Origin: Marinobacterium sedimentorum
GTDB lineage: Bacteria > Pseudomonadota > Gammaproteobacteria > Pseudomonadales > Balneatricaceae
Direction: 5' to 3'
Length of the DNA: 64,000 nucleotides
Assembly (NCBI RefSeq): GCF_024267675.1
Contig: NZ_JALDYX010000004.1
Span: 1-64,000 of the forward strand
Shown: positions 1 to 12,521 of the stretch, one piece after another
Numbering within the stretch: position 1 is the first letter of the stretch
Layout: each line of letters opens with the position of its first letter
Notes under the pieces: model-generated
What the model was told of the DNA's origin: nothing
Databases searched by the model: none
The model's input: the letters and a program-made list of their open reading frames with translations, nothing else
Translations under genes and position numbers: made by a program

Positions 1-55
1 AGCGTTAACCTTTCGACTGCTCCCGTGCGATTGCGCGGTACGCGATATCGGTACG
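1..55. repeat. Direct repeat of the purD 3' end, copy 1
   Basis: Bases 1-55 match bases 118-172 exactly, including the purD stop codon and its last 17 codons read on the minus strand. Past base 55 the two copies diverge quickly, with a further short resemblance (about 14 of 15 bases) at roughly 73-87 against 178-192. The copy lies just beyond the purD stop, so it looks like a duplicated gene tail. It starts at the window edge and may continue to the left. Confidence 0.85.
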
Positions 56-121
56 GTCAGTTAAAGAGCGCGCCTTACCAGCTACCCAGCATTTGCGTGA
101 GGCGGGTGTTTCAAGCGAGCG

Positions 122-1411
<1,290 letters not shown>

Positions 1412-1467
1412 GCAATCTCCTTAACGCGCAGAGCCCCGCCGGGCGGGGCAGGGCACTGCAATCGGTA

Positions 1468-3057
1468 TCAGTGGCGGAAGTGACGCATGCCGGTGAAGAC
1501 CATGGCAATGCCGGCTTCGTCGGCGGCCTTGATCACTTCGTCATCGCGCATGGAGCCGCCGGGCTGGATCACTGCGGTGATACCAGCCTTGGCTGCATTG
1601 TCGATACCGTCGCGGAACGGGAAGAAGGCATCGGAGGCCATGACGGCGCCCTGTACCTGCAGCCCTGCGTGTTCCGCCTTGATGCCGGCGATGCGGGCGG
1701 AGTTGACGCGGCTCATCTGGCCTGCGCCGACACCGACGGTCTGACGGTTCTTGGCATAGACGATGGCGTTGGACTTGACGAACTTGGCCACTTTCCAGGC
1801 GAAAATCAGATCATGGATTTCAGCTTCGCTCGGCGTGCGCTGGGTCACGATCTTGAGATCGGAAGCAGCGATCATGCCGGTGTCGCGGCTCTGTACCAGC
1901 AGACCGCCGTTGACGCGCTTGTAGTCCAGGTCGTTGATACGCTCGGCTGACCACTGGCCGCACTCCAGCAGGCGAACATTGGCCTTGGCCGCCACGACAG
2001 TGCGGGCTTCCTGGCTGATGCTGGGGGCGATGATGACTTCAACAAACTGGCGATCCACGATGGCCTGGGCGGTGTCGGCGTCCAGCTCGCGGTTGAAGGC
2101 AATGATGCCGCCAAAGGCCGATTCGGTATCGGTGGCGTAGGCCAGCTCATAGGCCTGACGAATACCGCCTTCAGGGCTGACACCCACACCGCAGGGGTTG
2201 GCGTGCTTGACGATAACGCAGGCCGGCTTGACGAAGCTCTTGACGCACTCAAGGGCTGCATCGGTATCGGCGACGTTGTTGTAGGACAGTTCCTTGCCCT
2301 GCAGCTGACGGGCGGTAGCGATGCCAACATCGGCCGGATTGGCTTCAACGTAGAAGGCCGCTTTCTGGTGCGGGTTCTCGCCGTAGCGCATGTCCTGTGC
2401 CTTGATGAACTGGGTGTTGAAGGTACGCGGGAACTCGGCCGGCGCCTCTTCAGTACCATCAACGATGGCGCCCAGGAAGTTGGCAATCATGCCATCGTAG
2501 GCGGCGGTATGTTCGAAGGCTTTCACGGCCAGATCGAAACGGGTGCTGTGGCTCAGGCTGCCGGCATCTTTCAGTTCCGTCAGGATGCTATCGTAATCGC
2601 TCGAATTGACGACGATCGCGACATCCTTATGGTTTTTGGCGGCAGAACGCACCATGGTGGGACCGCCGATATCGATATTCTCGATCGCCATAGGCAGATC
2701 GCAGTCCGGCCTTGCAATGGTCGCAGCGAAGGGGTAGAGGTTCACCACCACCATATCGATAGGCGCAATGCCATGATCCTGCATGACGCCATCATCGATG
2801 CCGCGACGGCCCAGAATGCCACCGTGTATTTTCGGATGCAGGGTCTTGACGCGCCCGTCCATCATTTCGGGAAAGCCGGTGTGGTCGGATACTTCAACGG
2901 CGTTGATGTTCTGCTCGCGCAGCAGCTTGAAGGTGCCGCCGGTGGAGAGAATTTCGACGCCCTGGGCCGCGAGGGCCCGTGCAAATTCGACGATGCCGGT
3001 CTTGTCCGACACGCTGATCAGTGCGCGGCGAATCGGGGTGCTGTGTTGCTCTGCCAT
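1468..3057 (-). CDS. purH: Bifunctional AICAR transformylase / IMP cyclohydrolase PurH
   Basis: PurH performs the last two steps of IMP synthesis: formylation of AICAR, then ring closure. The length, 529 residues, matches E. coli PurH. The N-terminal cyclohydrolase domain shows ISVSDKTG (14-21) and [13 protein letters not shown] (68-80). The C-terminal transformylase domain carries the catalytic Lys284-His285 pair in [10 protein letters not shown]. The gene follows fis by 42 bp and precedes purD, so dusB-fis-purH-purD may be partly co-transcribed. No purine riboswitch is visible upstream. Confidence 0.97.
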   Translation of the reverse strand: MAEQHSTPIRRALISVSDKTGIVEFARALAAQGVEILSTGGTFKLLREQNINAVEVSDHTGFPEMMDGRVKTLHPKIHGGILGRRGIDDGVMQDHGIAPIDMVVVNLYPFAATIARPDCDLPMAIENIDIGGPTMVRSAAKNHKDVAIVVNSSDYDSILTELKDAGSLSHSTRFDLAVKAFEHTAAYDGMIANFLGAIVDGTEEAPAEFPRTFNTQFIKAQDMRYGENPHQKAAFYVEANPADVGIATARQLQGKELSYNNVADTDAALECVKSFVKPACVIVKHANPCGVGVSPEGGIRQAYELAYATDTESAFGGIIAFNRELDADTAQAIVDRQFVEVIIAPSISQEARTVVAAKANVRLLECGQWSAERINDLDYKRVNGGLLVQSRDTGMIAASDLKIVTQRTPSEAEIHDLIFAWKVAKFVKSNAIVYAKNRQTVGVGAGQMSRVNSARIAGIKAEHAGLQVQGAVMASDAFFPFRDGIDNAAKAGITAVIQPGGSMRDDEVIKAADEAGIAMVFTGMRHFRH

Positions 3058-3099
3058 GGTAGTTCGGGTTTCCGGTTTCCGGTTAACGAATTGGATCTA

Positions 3100-3441
3100 T
3101 TACAGCAGTCCGTACTGCTTCAGCTTCTTGCGCAGGGTACCGCGGTTCAGACCGAGCAGCTGGGAAGCCTTGGTCTGATTGTCCTTGGTATAGGCCATGA
3201 CGGTTTCGAACAGCGGCGCTTCGACTTCTGCCAGAACCATCTGGTAGACGTCGGTGACCGGCTGGCCGTCCAGCTGCTTGAAGTAGTGCGTCAGAGACTG
3301 ATGCACATTGTCACGCAGCGTTTGATTGCGCGTGTCCTGTGGCTGTTGCGTGGCAAGTGTCGGCTGTTTAAGTTCTTTAATATCCACTTTTCGTGTCTGT
3401 CCATTGCCTGTGATCAGGCCGCTGTCCCGCTTTGAGCCCAC
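3100..3441 (-). CDS. fis: DNA-binding protein Fis
   Basis: Fis is a small nucleoid protein that bends DNA and activates growth-linked promoters. The C-terminal helix-turn-helix [20 protein letters not shown] is nearly identical to known Fis proteins, and the dimer core with [13 protein letters not shown] precedes it. The start is uncertain. The open frame begins at a GTG at 3441, overlapping the 3' end of dusB by 28 bp, giving 113 residues. An internal GTG at 3387 would give 95, closer to the usual 98. No ATG lies in frame near either. The dusB-fis arrangement is the classic one, which supports translation coupled to dusB. Confidence 0.93.
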   Translation of the reverse strand: MGSKRDSGLITGNGQTRKVDIKELKQPTLATQQPQDTRNQTLRDNVHQSLTHYFKQLDGQPVTDVYQMVLAEVEAPLFETVMAYTKDNQTKASQLLGLNRGTLRKKLKQYGLL

Positions 3442-4400
3442 TGGGCAAAAAAGTCGTGAATTGCGGCGAACTGGTCGTCTGCTGTTTCCAACTGATTGAA
3501 TGCTTGTCTAAAGCAATTGCCACCCTGTTCGGCCTGCAGGTACCAGCCCACATGCTTGCGCGCGATGCGCACACCCATGTAGTCACCGTAAAACTGGTGA
3601 AGTCCCTGCACATGCTCGAGCAGAATTCCCTTGATTTCAGCCAGGGGCGGAGCCTCAAGCCTGCGCCCGAAACGCAGAAAATGATCGATTTCGCGCAGCA
3701 CCCAGGGGCGGCCCTGGGCGGCGCGTCCGATCATCACCGCATCGGCACCGGTATACTCCAGCACCGCGCGGGCCTGTTCGGGGGTGCGGATGTCGCCATT
3801 GGCAAATACCGGCAGCGATACAGCCTGCTTGATGTCTCTGATGGTGTCGTACTCGACCTCGCCCTTGTAGCTGCAGGCGCGTGTTCTGCCGTGCACGGCC
3901 AGGGCGCTGATACCTGCATCTTCCGCGATTTTCGCCACATTGAGTCCGTTGCGGTTGCTGGTATTCCAGCCGGTACGGATTTTCAGTGTGACGGGTACGT
4001 CAACGGCCCCGACCACTGCCTGCAGAATACTGCGTACCAGTGGTTCGTCCTGCAGCAGCGCGGACCCTGCCGCCTTGTTGCAGACCTTCTTGGCCGGGCA
4101 GCCCATGTTGATGTCGATGATCTGGGCACCGCGCTTCACGTTCATGCGCGCTGCCTGGGCCATCATCTCAGGGTCACCACCGGCAATTTGTACCGAACGG
4201 GGTTCGGGTTCACCGGTATGATTCAGGCGGTTGATGGATTTTCGGCTGTTCCATAGCCTTGTATCGGAGGTCACCATTTCGGACACGACCATGCCGGCAC
4301 CGAGTCGTCGACAGAGCTGACGAAAGGGTCTGTCGGTAACACCTGCCATTGGTGCCAGAATTACCTGACTGTCAATGGTGTAGGGGCCGATTCGGAACAT
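3414..4400 (-). CDS. dusB: tRNA-dihydrouridine synthase B
   Basis: DusB is an FMN enzyme that reduces specific uridines in tRNA to dihydrouridine. The start at 4400 gives 328 residues beginning MFRIGPYTI, as in the family (E. coli 321). An upstream in-frame ATG at 4463 would add 21 residues with no family resemblance, and an AAGG ribosome site precedes 4400. The TIM-barrel start [11 protein letters not shown], the catalytic cysteine in [12 protein letters not shown] and the FMN-binding GGDPEMM are visible. It is followed directly by fis with overlap, the conserved gammaproteobacterial pair. Confidence 0.95.
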   Translation of the reverse strand: MFRIGPYTIDSQVILAPMAGVTDRPFRQLCRRLGAGMVVSEMVTSDTRLWNSRKSINRLNHTGEPEPRSVQIAGGDPEMMAQAARMNVKRGAQIIDINMGCPAKKVCNKAAGSALLQDEPLVRSILQAVVGAVDVPVTLKIRTGWNTSNRNGLNVAKIAEDAGISALAVHGRTRACSYKGEVEYDTIRDIKQAVSLPVFANGDIRTPEQARAVLEYTGADAVMIGRAAQGRPWVLREIDHFLRFGRRLEAPPLAEIKGILLEHVQGLHQFYGDYMGVRIARKHVGWYLQAEQGGNCFRQAFNQLETADDQFAAIHDFFAQWAQSGTAA

Positions 4401-4547
4401 GGAGGACCTTTTTTCAGAGAAAAAAACACCGCAAAACCCAAATGGGCTTCGAACCTGGTTCACTCAAGGAAGGTGGGCAATGATACCGCTTCAGGCGAAC
4501 GCGTCCAACCCGTATCTGATGAAAAAATGAACAAAAACGCGCTTGCG

Positions 4548-5969
4548 CTAAAGCTGGGCTGGTGCTAGCTGAACCTCATAGCTGACGGCGCGCCGGCCCG
4601 GATCCAGTATCGCCAGATTGACCTGGAAAGGCTGCGAATTCGGCATCTTCAGCGGATCCAGTATGTCGTCCAGATAGTCCTGCGGTTGCAGCACGCGGCG
4701 GGCGACGGTACGACCGCGAATGTCGGAAAAGCTTAGCGCAATGGCGGGGAAGGGCTGGCGGAAGCTCGCGGTGTTTTCCAGCAGAAGGTCGATGCTGAGG
4801 GCGTCCTCAAAGCGTGGGTGGGCCCGCACGATCAGCTGGCGGTTTTGAATCAGTTCCACTGCCTGGTAAGGCGGTATGGCGCACTCAAGCTGATGGCACA
4901 GAATGTCATAGGTGCCTGCCAGCAGCGGTTCTCGGGACCACTCGATACGGTTAAACCAGGCCAGCTGAGAGACCAGCAGTACAGAGGCCAGGAGGCAGCC
5001 AAGGCTCCAGCCCAGGACAGCGCCGGGGGCTGCGGACGCCACGGGGTGCATAAGCTCCAGCGGTTCGGCGTGCAGGTCCTGCAGTGCTGCCAGCCCCTGC
5101 GGTTGTGGCGTCGATTGCTGTGGGGGTTGTTGTATCCTTTGTGGTTGTGGTGTGGCCTGCCGGATCGGCTCATGCACAACCGGGCTGTCGACGTCGGCTT
5201 CTGTCGCCAGGGCGATGGCAGGCTCAGGCTGCGTGCTAGAGGCGGCAGGCTGTGCCTGTGAACTCTGGGCAGGCATAGGCGCGGCGGCAGGTACTTCCAT
5301 TGCCGGCTCAGGCTTGTGTTCAGACAAAGCGGCCTTCTTGGTTGGCCCGTCGTGGTCATAGACGGGTGCTTCAGCTGCAATGGGTTCAGCAGTGGAAACA
5401 GCGCTGGCTTCCTGGCCATATTTGCCGGTGCCTGCGTGGTCGTATGCGCCTGGCTGTGTGATGGGGGGCTGTTCTGGCGCCTGTTCAGGCGGCTTTTCAG
5501 GCGTAGCATCCTGTGCCGGCGTTTGCAGAAATCGGGCGATTGGAATGGGTGCCGAGGGTTTCTCGGGCGCCGTCCTGCGCCATTCGCGCTGATGCCGATC
5601 CTGCGGGGCTTCGGCGGGGCTGCTGACTTCCAGCGGCGCATCGGGGTCAAAGGCGGTCGGGTCGTCCAGCGGATTCACCGGCTCTGCTGGCCGCTGCGTT
5701 TCTGCTGCCGTGCCGACGCTAGGGGTTTGCGCATAGCGCACATGCAGCGAGTATTCCTGTGGCGCCGGTCGTGCTTCGGCGTTGTTTTCTTTGCCGCCGG
5801 ATTCAGGCTTTGGGTGCGGTGTCTCTGAGTAGGGCTGGTGTGCCCTGGCATCGAACACCCGCAGGCAGGCACCGCATCGAACCTTGCCATCGGCCAGCTT
5901 GAGCTGGCCTTCGCTGACATTGAAGCGCGTTTCACACTCCGGACATTCGGTGACGATGCCGCCGTTCAT
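4548..5969 (-). CDS. Zinc-ribbon, single-pass membrane protein with DUF3426 domain
   Basis: The N-terminus holds a zinc ribbon of the MJ0042 type with Cys9, Cys12, Cys32 and Cys35. A long Pro/Gln/Ala-rich low-complexity linker (about residues 45-310) follows, then one membrane helix (GAVLGWSLGCLLASVLLV, near 318-336) and a C-terminal DUF3426 domain of about 135 residues, presumably periplasmic. Function is unknown in the family. Its place between prmA (3 bp gap) and dusB is conserved in Pseudomonas-like genomes. The linker is unusually long and repetitive in composition, though not a perfect repeat. Confidence 0.85.
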   Translation of the reverse strand: MNGGIVTECPECETRFNVSEGQLKLADGKVRCGACLRVFDARAHQPYSETPHPKPESGGKENNAEARPAPQEYSLHVRYAQTPSVGTAAETQRPAEPVNPLDDPTAFDPDAPLEVSSPAEAPQDRHQREWRRTAPEKPSAPIPIARFLQTPAQDATPEKPPEQAPEQPPITQPGAYDHAGTGKYGQEASAVSTAEPIAAEAPVYDHDGPTKKAALSEHKPEPAMEVPAAAPMPAQSSQAQPAASSTQPEPAIALATEADVDSPVVHEPIRQATPQPQRIQQPPQQSTPQPQGLAALQDLHAEPLELMHPVASAAPGAVLGWSLGCLLASVLLVSQLAWFNRIEWSREPLLAGTYDILCHQLECAIPPYQAVELIQNRQLIVRAHPRFEDALSIDLLLENTASFRQPFPAIALSFSDIRGRTVARRVLQPQDYLDDILDPLKMPNSQPFQVNLAILDPGRRAVSYEVQLAPAQL

Positions 5970-5972
5970 GGG

Positions 5973-6866
5973 TTATAACCTCGTGCCGGAGATCCTGATC
6001 CAGCCTTCGCGTTCAACAACCGGATCCAGTTTGAACCACTGACCGTAGGCGGCGCCAATATCGCCGGCCTGTCGTTCCAGCAGACCCGAAAGCGCGATGC
6101 GTCCGCCACTGCGTACGCGTGTGGCCAGTGTCGGTGCCAGTTCGACCAGCGGGCCCGCCAGGATATTGGCGACCAGCAGGTCGGCTTCGAGCTCAGGTGC
6201 CGCAGGTGGCAGGCAGGTGTGCAGGCGTGCGGGGTCGAGCTTGTTGCGTTCCAGGTTGCTGTTGGTTGCCTGCAGCGCCTGGACGTCTATATCAACCGCC
6301 AGTACATGGCGTGCGCCCAGCAGCAGGGATGCAATGCCCAAAATGCCGGAACCACAGCCGTAGTCGATCACCTGCTTGCCTTCCAGCGGCTCACCGTCCA
6401 GCCATTCCAGGCAGAGCGCGGTGGTGGGGTGGGTGCCGGTACCGAAGGCGAGGCCTGGGTCCAGCATCATGTTGACGGCACCGGGATCAGGCGCTTCGCG
6501 CCAGCTCGGGCACACCCACAGGCGCTGGCCAAAGCGCATGGGGTGATAATTGACCATCCACTCCCGCTCCCAGTCCTTGTCTTCAAGGATTTCCGCCTTG
6601 AGTTGTGGCATGGGCGTGCCGGCGAAGAGCTGGTCATGTGCCTGGCGCACGAAGCGGGTGGTCTCTTCGAGGTCATGTTCGGTGGCGAACAGGCCTGTGA
6701 TGGTCGTGTTCGACCACAGCGGCGTGGTGCCCAGATCCGGCTCGAAAATGGGTTCGTCGGCCGAGTCCTGGTAGGTGACGGCGGCGCAACCGGCGGCCAG
6801 CAGAATGTCTTCATACTGCTCGGCGGCGTCCGGTTCAATGGAGAGCTTGATTTGTAGCCAGGGCAT
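5973..6866 (-). CDS. prmA: Ribosomal protein L11 methyltransferase PrmA
   Basis: PrmA uses S-adenosylmethionine to methylate ribosomal protein L11. Starting at the ATG at 6866 gives 297 residues beginning MPWLQIKL (E. coli 293). The 29 extra codons to an upstream ATG at 6953 do not resemble the family. The SAM motif [14 protein letters not shown] and the downstream [12 protein letters not shown] motif are clear. The gene runs into the zinc-ribbon gene with only 3 bp between. Confidence 0.95.
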   Translation of the reverse strand: MPWLQIKLSIEPDAAEQYEDILLAAGCAAVTYQDSADEPIFEPDLGTTPLWSNTTITGLFATEHDLEETTRFVRQAHDQLFAGTPMPQLKAEILEDKDWEREWMVNYHPMRFGQRLWVCPSWREAPDPGAVNMMLDPGLAFGTGTHPTTALCLEWLDGEPLEGKQVIDYGCGSGILGIASLLLGARHVLAVDIDVQALQATNSNLERNKLDPARLHTCLPPAAPELEADLLVANILAGPLVELAPTLATRVRSGGRIALSGLLERQAGDIGAAYGQWFKLDPVVEREGWIRISGTRL

Positions 6867-6982
6867 GGCGGATCCGTATTCGTAAGGTGTTATCGCTGAG
6901 TATGGCTGATTCATGCGACACAGGAAACCTTGCGGCTTTCCCGTGCTACGCATTGCGCCCGCCAGGGGTGTTGCGCGTCATA

Positions 6983-7012
6983 CGCAAAAGCCCGCGAGTG
7001 CGGGCTTTTGCG
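6983..7012 (-). terminator. Rho-independent terminator after accBC
   Basis: A perfect 13-bp stem (CGCAAAAGCCCGC, 4-base loop, inverse complement) with runs of four A or T in each arm lies between the accC stop codon (7064) and prmA. It can act on minus-strand accBC transcripts. Confidence 0.8.
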
Positions 7013-7063
7013 GGCCCGGCCCCGGATTCCTGCGAAACCCGGGTCAGGGAGCGGGGTGGGCGT

Positions 7064-8404
<1,341 letters not shown>

Positions 8405-8436
8405 CGGGTAAATTCCTTGATCTGGCGAAGAGGCGC

Positions 8437-8904
8437 TTAGACGATGGTGACGAGAGGCTGGTCGTATTCGACCGGCTGGCCCTCTTCTACCAGAATGGCT
8501 TCGATCACGCCTGACTTGTCGGCTTCAATCTGGTTCATCATCTTCATGGCTTCAACGATGCAGATCACATCACCGGCCTTGACGGTCTTGCCGACTTCAA
8601 CAAAGGGCGGCGAGCTGGGTGACGGCGAACGGTAGAAGGTGCCGACCATCGGCGAGAGCACAACGTGGCCGTTAAATTCTGCAGCAGCAACTGCAGGCTC
8701 TGCGATAGCGGCAGGCGCTGCGGCAGCAACCGGTGCCGGGGCCATTGCCATCTGCGGGTAGCCGGCCGGCATCATCATCTGGGCAGGGGCGGATTGAGCC
8801 ATGCGGCTGATGCGCACGGACTCTTCACCTTCCTTGATTTCGATTTCGTTGATGTTGGACTCTTCCAGCAGTTCGATCAGTTTTTTGACTTTGCGGATAT
8901 CCAT
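8437..8904 (-). CDS. accB: Biotin carboxyl carrier protein AccB
   Basis: AccB carries the covalent biotin that shuttles CO2 between AccC and the carboxyltransferase. Its 155 residues start with a charged helix, followed by an Ala/Pro/Met-rich flexible linker (about 40-76). The C-terminal biotinyl domain contains EAMKMMNQI with the biotin-accepting lysine at 121. It is first in the accBC pair. The 77 bp separating it from aroQ leave room for a separate promoter. Confidence 0.97.
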   Translation of the reverse strand: MDIRKVKKLIELLEESNINEIEIKEGEESVRISRMAQSAPAQMMMPAGYPQMAMAPAPVAAAAPAAIAEPAVAAAEFNGHVVLSPMVGTFYRSPSPSSPPFVEVGKTVKAGDVICIVEAMKMMNQIEADKSGVIEAILVEEGQPVEYDQPLVTIV

Positions 8905-8981
8905 TATGATCTCTTTTTAAATTCTTGAAGTGGCGGAAGTGGGTTCAGGAGCCTGCCCGGCGACGATCAGACCCCGGTGAG

Positions 8982-9419
8982 TTACGCCAGACCGTCTATG
9001 ACAGCCTGCAATGCAAAGTTGTATCCCTGGCTGCCGAAGCCGCAGATCACGCCCCTGGCGACATCCGAAAAATACGAATGGTGCCGGAATGCCTCGCGTG
9101 CGTGCACATTGGACAGGTGAACTTCGTAAAACGGAATGTCCACTCCCAGCAGGGCATCGCGCAGTGCGACACTGGTGTGGGTGAATGCCGCCGGATTGAT
9201 AATGACAAAGGCGACGCCTTGATCCCGGGCAGCATGGATGCGGTCTATCAGCTGATATTCGGCATTGCTTTGCAGATGGCTCAGCTGATGGCCGGCGGCC
9301 TGCGCCTGCATTTCCAGCGAGCGGTTGATGTCCGCAAGCGTGGTGGCACCGTAAATACCGGGTTCCCGGGTGCCGAGCAGGTTCAGGTTGGGGCCGTGCA
9401 GCACCAGTATTTTTGCCAT
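8982..9419 (-). CDS. aroQ: Type II 3-dehydroquinate dehydratase AroQ
   Basis: AroQ dehydrates 3-dehydroquinate to 3-dehydroshikimate in the shikimate pathway. The start at 9419 gives 145 residues beginning [16 protein letters not shown]; 21 upstream in-frame codons (from 9482) are unlike the family. Active-site Tyr23 in GIYG and the histidine in [11 protein letters not shown] near residue 102 are present. The aroQ-accB-accC order is common in gammaproteobacteria. Confidence 0.96.
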   Translation of the reverse strand: MAKILVLHGPNLNLLGTREPGIYGATTLADINRSLEMQAQAAGHQLSHLQSNAEYQLIDRIHAARDQGVAFVIINPAAFTHTSVALRDALLGVDIPFYEVHLSNVHAREAFRHHSYFSDVARGVICGFGSQGYNFALQAVIDGLA

Positions 9420-9714
9420 CAATAAAGCCTCAAAAATCAACAGACTTGCGACATGCAGGGGGTTAGATCGCATAGTTTGCATGAATCCGTAGGCAGTGTC
9501 TATCGCAAGCCATAATTTGCGGCGTTAGCGGCTATTTCAGCGAAGTTAACCTAGATTTCCTAGTCTGTTGTCTATCATTGATGATCTTTTTTTGTCCAGC
9601 TGGCGCCTTTCCTGCAAGGACAGCCGGTGCGTGCGCCGGGGTGGACGTTGACGCTGTTAGGCAAATCGGAGATAGTGCGTTGCAGCATTTAAAGGCACAT
9701 CCAGGTGGAAGGGA

Positions 9715-10761
9715 ATGGCATTGGAAAAACTGCAGCGGTGGTGGCTGGATAGGTGGGATCGTATAACAGCAGGTCCGGGATCTTCCGTCTGGCTCAAGGC
9801 TGCAGGCCTATTGCTTGGGCTTTATCTGCTGGGCGCATTGCTTGTGGGCATCTACTGGAGCTGGGAGCCGGGACGCTTTGACGTTCGTGGCATCGTTGCC
9901 GAGCAGAATACTGCGGCTCCGGTCGCAGGCGCCCATACTACCGCTGCACTGGTCACCATTGTTGAGACGCTGCTGGACAAACCGGGCGGTTACCTGCGTA
10001 ACGATCGTCTGCCGCCGGGGGTCTGGCTCGACAACGTCCCGCGCTGGGAGTTTGGCGTGCTGGTTCAGGCGCGGGACCTGAGCCGGGCCCTGCGTAAGGC
10101 ATTCAGCCGTTCCCAGTCTCAATCGACCGAGGACAAGGATCTGATCGAAGCCGAGCCCCTGCTGCATTTTGACAACAACAGCTGGCTGCTCCCACCGACC
10201 GAGCGGGAGTACCGCAAGGCGCTGACCTATCTTCGTTCCTATCAGGCCCGGCTCACCGACCCCGTTCAGCCTAAGGCTCAGTTCCATGCCCGGGCCGACA
10301 ACCTGCAGGAGTGGCTGGCCGACGTCTCGACGCGCCTTGGCAGTCTGTCGCAGCGGCTCAGTGCCAGTGTCGGGCAGAATGTACTGGCTGAGCAACGGGT
10401 AGGCGAATCGGCGGCGCAGGTGACGCAGACATCGAACGGCGCGCAAGCCGAAATCCAAACGCCCTGGATGCAGATCGACAACGTCTTCTTTGAGGCCCGC
10501 GGTACCGCCTGGGCGCTGGTGCATATCCTGAAAGCAGTGGAAATCGACTTTGCCGACACGCTGGAGAAAAAGGAAGCGTTGGTTAGCTTGCGGCAGATTA
10601 TCCGGGAGCTTGAGGCGACGCAGAGCACTATCTGGAGCCCGTTTATCCTGAATGGCACCGAGTTCGGACTGGTGTCCAACCACTCCCTGGTGATGGCCTC
10701 CTATATTTCCCGGGCCAACGCGGCCATTATTGACTTGCGAGACCTGTTGTCGCAGGGCTGA
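9715..10761 (+). CDS. DUF2333-family inner-membrane protein
   Basis: The 348-residue protein has one N-terminal membrane helix (about residues 25-48, AAGLLLGLYLLGALLVGIYW), and the rest is a mostly helical, presumably periplasmic domain with WLPPTEREYRKAL-like and ALVHILKAVEIDF segments that I associate with DUF2333. Function is not known. A GGAAGGGA ribosome site precedes the ATG. The ParA-like gene starts 19 bp after its stop, so the two are probably co-transcribed. The family assignment is from memory of sequence style, without a search. Confidence 0.75.
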   Translation: MALEKLQRWWLDRWDRITAGPGSSVWLKAAGLLLGLYLLGALLVGIYWSWEPGRFDVRGIVAEQNTAAPVAGAHTTAALVTIVETLLDKPGGYLRNDRLPPGVWLDNVPRWEFGVLVQARDLSRALRKAFSRSQSQSTEDKDLIEAEPLLHFDNNSWLLPPTEREYRKALTYLRSYQARLTDPVQPKAQFHARADNLQEWLADVSTRLGSLSQRLSASVGQNVLAEQRVGESAAQVTQTSNGAQAEIQTPWMQIDNVFFEARGTAWALVHILKAVEIDFADTLEKKEALVSLRQIIRELEATQSTIWSPFILNGTEFGLVSNHSLVMASYISRANAAIIDLRDLLSQG

Positions 10762-10780
10762 GGCGAGTGCGGAGAATTAA

Positions 10781-11545
10781 ATGAAGCGTGTTGTATTCAA
10801 CCAGAAGGGTGGTGTGGGCAAATCCAGCATCACCACCAACCTGGCCGCCATCAGCGCGACCCGGGGTCTGAAAACGCTGGTGATCGACCTGGATCCGCAG
10901 TGCAACTCGACGCACTATCTGTTGGGCGAGAATGCGGCCCATACCCAGACGGATATCCGGGACTTTTTCGAGCAGATGCTGAGTTTTCAGTTGAAGGCGG
11001 CAGGGCCGGATGAGTTTGTGCACGAAACACCCTATGAGAACCTGTTTCTGATTCCATCCAACCCGGCTGTTACCGATCTGCAGGCCAAGCTCGAGTCCAA
11101 GCACAAGATCTACAAACTGCGTGACGCCCTGGTTCAGCTGGACGACTACGATGCCATTTACATCGATACGCCGCCGGCATTCAACTTTTTCACGCTGTCG
11201 GCCCTGGTGGCGGCGGACCGCTGCCTGATCCCGTTTGACTGTGACGAGTTTGCCCGCCAGGCGTTGTACAGCCTGATGGATAACGTGCGGGAAACTCAGC
11301 AGGATCACAACGATCAACTGCGGATCGAGGGCATAGTGGTGAACCAGTATCAGCCGCGGGCGACCCTGCCGCAGAAGATGGTGGCGGATCTGATGGCGGA
11401 AAATCTGCCGATGCTCAGCAGCAAGATTTCATCCTCGGTGAAAATGCGTGAATCCCATAATGAATCGCGCCCGCTGATTCATATGGCGCCCAATCACAAG
11501 CTGACGCAGGAGTTTGTCGCCCTGTTCGACGAACTGCACCCCTGA
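10781..11545 (+). CDS. ParA/MinD-family ATPase without a ParB partner
   Basis: The N-terminus has the deviant Walker A motif KGGVGKSS with the signature lysines at 9 and 14, followed by VIDLDPQCNST (A' motif) and YIDTPPAFNFF (Walker B). Such ATPases position DNA or protein cargo by ATP-dependent surface binding. At 254 residues it is normal length and lacks an N-terminal HTH. No parB or parS-like cluster is next to it, and the tight link to a membrane protein of unknown function suggests a cell-envelope positioning role. That role is inference only. The chromosomal parAB pair must lie elsewhere. Confidence 0.85.
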   Translation: MKRVVFNQKGGVGKSSITTNLAAISATRGLKTLVIDLDPQCNSTHYLLGENAAHTQTDIRDFFEQMLSFQLKAAGPDEFVHETPYENLFLIPSNPAVTDLQAKLESKHKIYKLRDALVQLDDYDAIYIDTPPAFNFFTLSALVAADRCLIPFDCDEFARQALYSLMDNVRETQQDHNDQLRIEGIVVNQYQPRATLPQKMVADLMAENLPMLSSKISSSVKMRESHNESRPLIHMAPNHKLTQEFVALFDELHP

Positions 11546-11570
11546 GGGAGCTTCAACGAATCCCGTAAAT

Positions 11571-11627
11571 ACACCGTAAAAAAGCCGACCTGGGCAGCAA
11601 CTGCCCAGGTCGGCTTTTTTACGGTGT
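11571..11627. terminator. Bidirectional terminator, 27-bp perfect stem
   Basis: Two 27-base arms (11571-11597 and 11601-11627) are perfect inverse complements around a 3-base loop. Six As in the left arm and six Ts in the right give a U-run in either direction. It separates the convergent ParA-like gene and hpt, so it can stop transcripts from both sides. Confidence 0.9.
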
Positions 11628-11634
11628 CCAGTTG

Positions 11635-12195
11635 CTACATGCCCTTGACGGCGAAGATGCCCGGCGCGTTGCGCCAGTAACCGTGGTAATCCATGCCAAA
11701 GCCAAACAGGTAGCGGTCCTCGGCGTTGAGGCCGACGAAGTCTGCCTTCATGCCCGGGCGCGCCTTGCGCTCATGCATCTTGTTGACCAGTACCGCCGTG
11801 TAAACCTCGGCGGCGCCTTCGCGTTCGAAATGGTCGATGATTTCCGCCAGGGTGTGACCCTCATCCAGAATATCGTCGATGATCAGCACCGGGCGACCCT
11901 TGAACTCCACCATGGGCGGTACCTTCCACTCCAGACCGAAGCCGCGGGTGCTGTTGCGGTAACGGGTCGCGTGCAGGTAGCTGGCTTCGAGCGGGAAATC
12001 GAGCCGTGGCAGCAACTTGCCGCCAATCACCAGACCGCCGTTCATAATGCTGAACAGAACGGGGTTGCGATCGTGCAGGGTCTGGCTGATGGCATCGGCC
12101 ATGGCGTCTATGGCGGCTTCCACCTCGGTGGCGCTGTACAGCAGGTCCGCTTGGGCGTAAACCTCGCGGATATGGTCCAGGTCAGTATTGGGCAT
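11635..12195 (-). CDS. hpt: Hypoxanthine-guanine phosphoribosyltransferase
   Basis: This enzyme salvages hypoxanthine or guanine to IMP or GMP with PRPP. The start at 12195 gives 186 residues. The open frame extends 50 codons upstream to 12345, but that part has no family resemblance. The PRPP-binding motif VLIIDDILDEGHTL is at about 104-117 and the base-binding region with MKADFVGLNAEDRYLFGFGMD lies near the end. The variant with MPNTDLDHIREVYAQADLL resembles Pseudomonas-type hypoxanthine-guanine PRTases. It converges with the ParA-like gene and diverges from upp. Confidence 0.9.
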   Translation of the reverse strand: MPNTDLDHIREVYAQADLLYSATEVEAAIDAMADAISQTLHDRNPVLFSIMNGGLVIGGKLLPRLDFPLEASYLHATRYRNSTRGFGLEWKVPPMVEFKGRPVLIIDDILDEGHTLAEIIDHFEREGAAEVYTAVLVNKMHERKARPGMKADFVGLNAEDRYLFGFGMDYHGYWRNAPGIFAVKGM

Positions 12196-12275
12196 GGGAT
12201 CGGGCGTCAGAATAGAAAAAGTGTTCAGGCGCCGGGCGATGGGCCCGGTGCGGCTCATCGGGACCACAATACTGA

Positions 12276-12287
12276 CTGACCGGTCAG
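12276..12287. promoter_or_regulatory. Perfect 12-bp palindrome in the hpt/upp divergent region
   Basis: CTGACCGGTCAG is a perfect palindrome in the 326-bp gap between divergent hpt and upp, 81 bp upstream of the hpt start. Other TGACCGG half-site copies occur nearby (12344-12357 region and 12485-12491). Palindromes with a TGACCGGTCA core are typical of TetR-family operators. No cognate regulator is adjacent. The rest of the gap shows nothing I can name. Confidence 0.4.
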
Positions 12288-12521
12288 ATGGCAAGCCGAC
12301 CGGCGGATGACAATCAGATGCCTTTTGGCTAGGATGCACCCACATTTTCTGACCGGCACGACAATTGCTGGATAAATCGGGTCCCGGGCGTGCGCTTCGG
12401 GCGACGTCTGTCTGGCCCGGTGCGGTTGTCAGCCTTTAGGCTCTGACCGTTTTGGGTCGCTGGTTTAACATGGGATCCGGCTTGCTGACCGGATTCTGAC
12501 TGTTGTCAAAGAGGTTTGTGC

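Noticed and set aside
1431-1449. GC-rich hairpin between purH and purD
   Set aside because: GCCCCGCC/GGCGGGGC can pair but has no T-run, and lies inside an operon; I could not assign it as terminator or attenuator.
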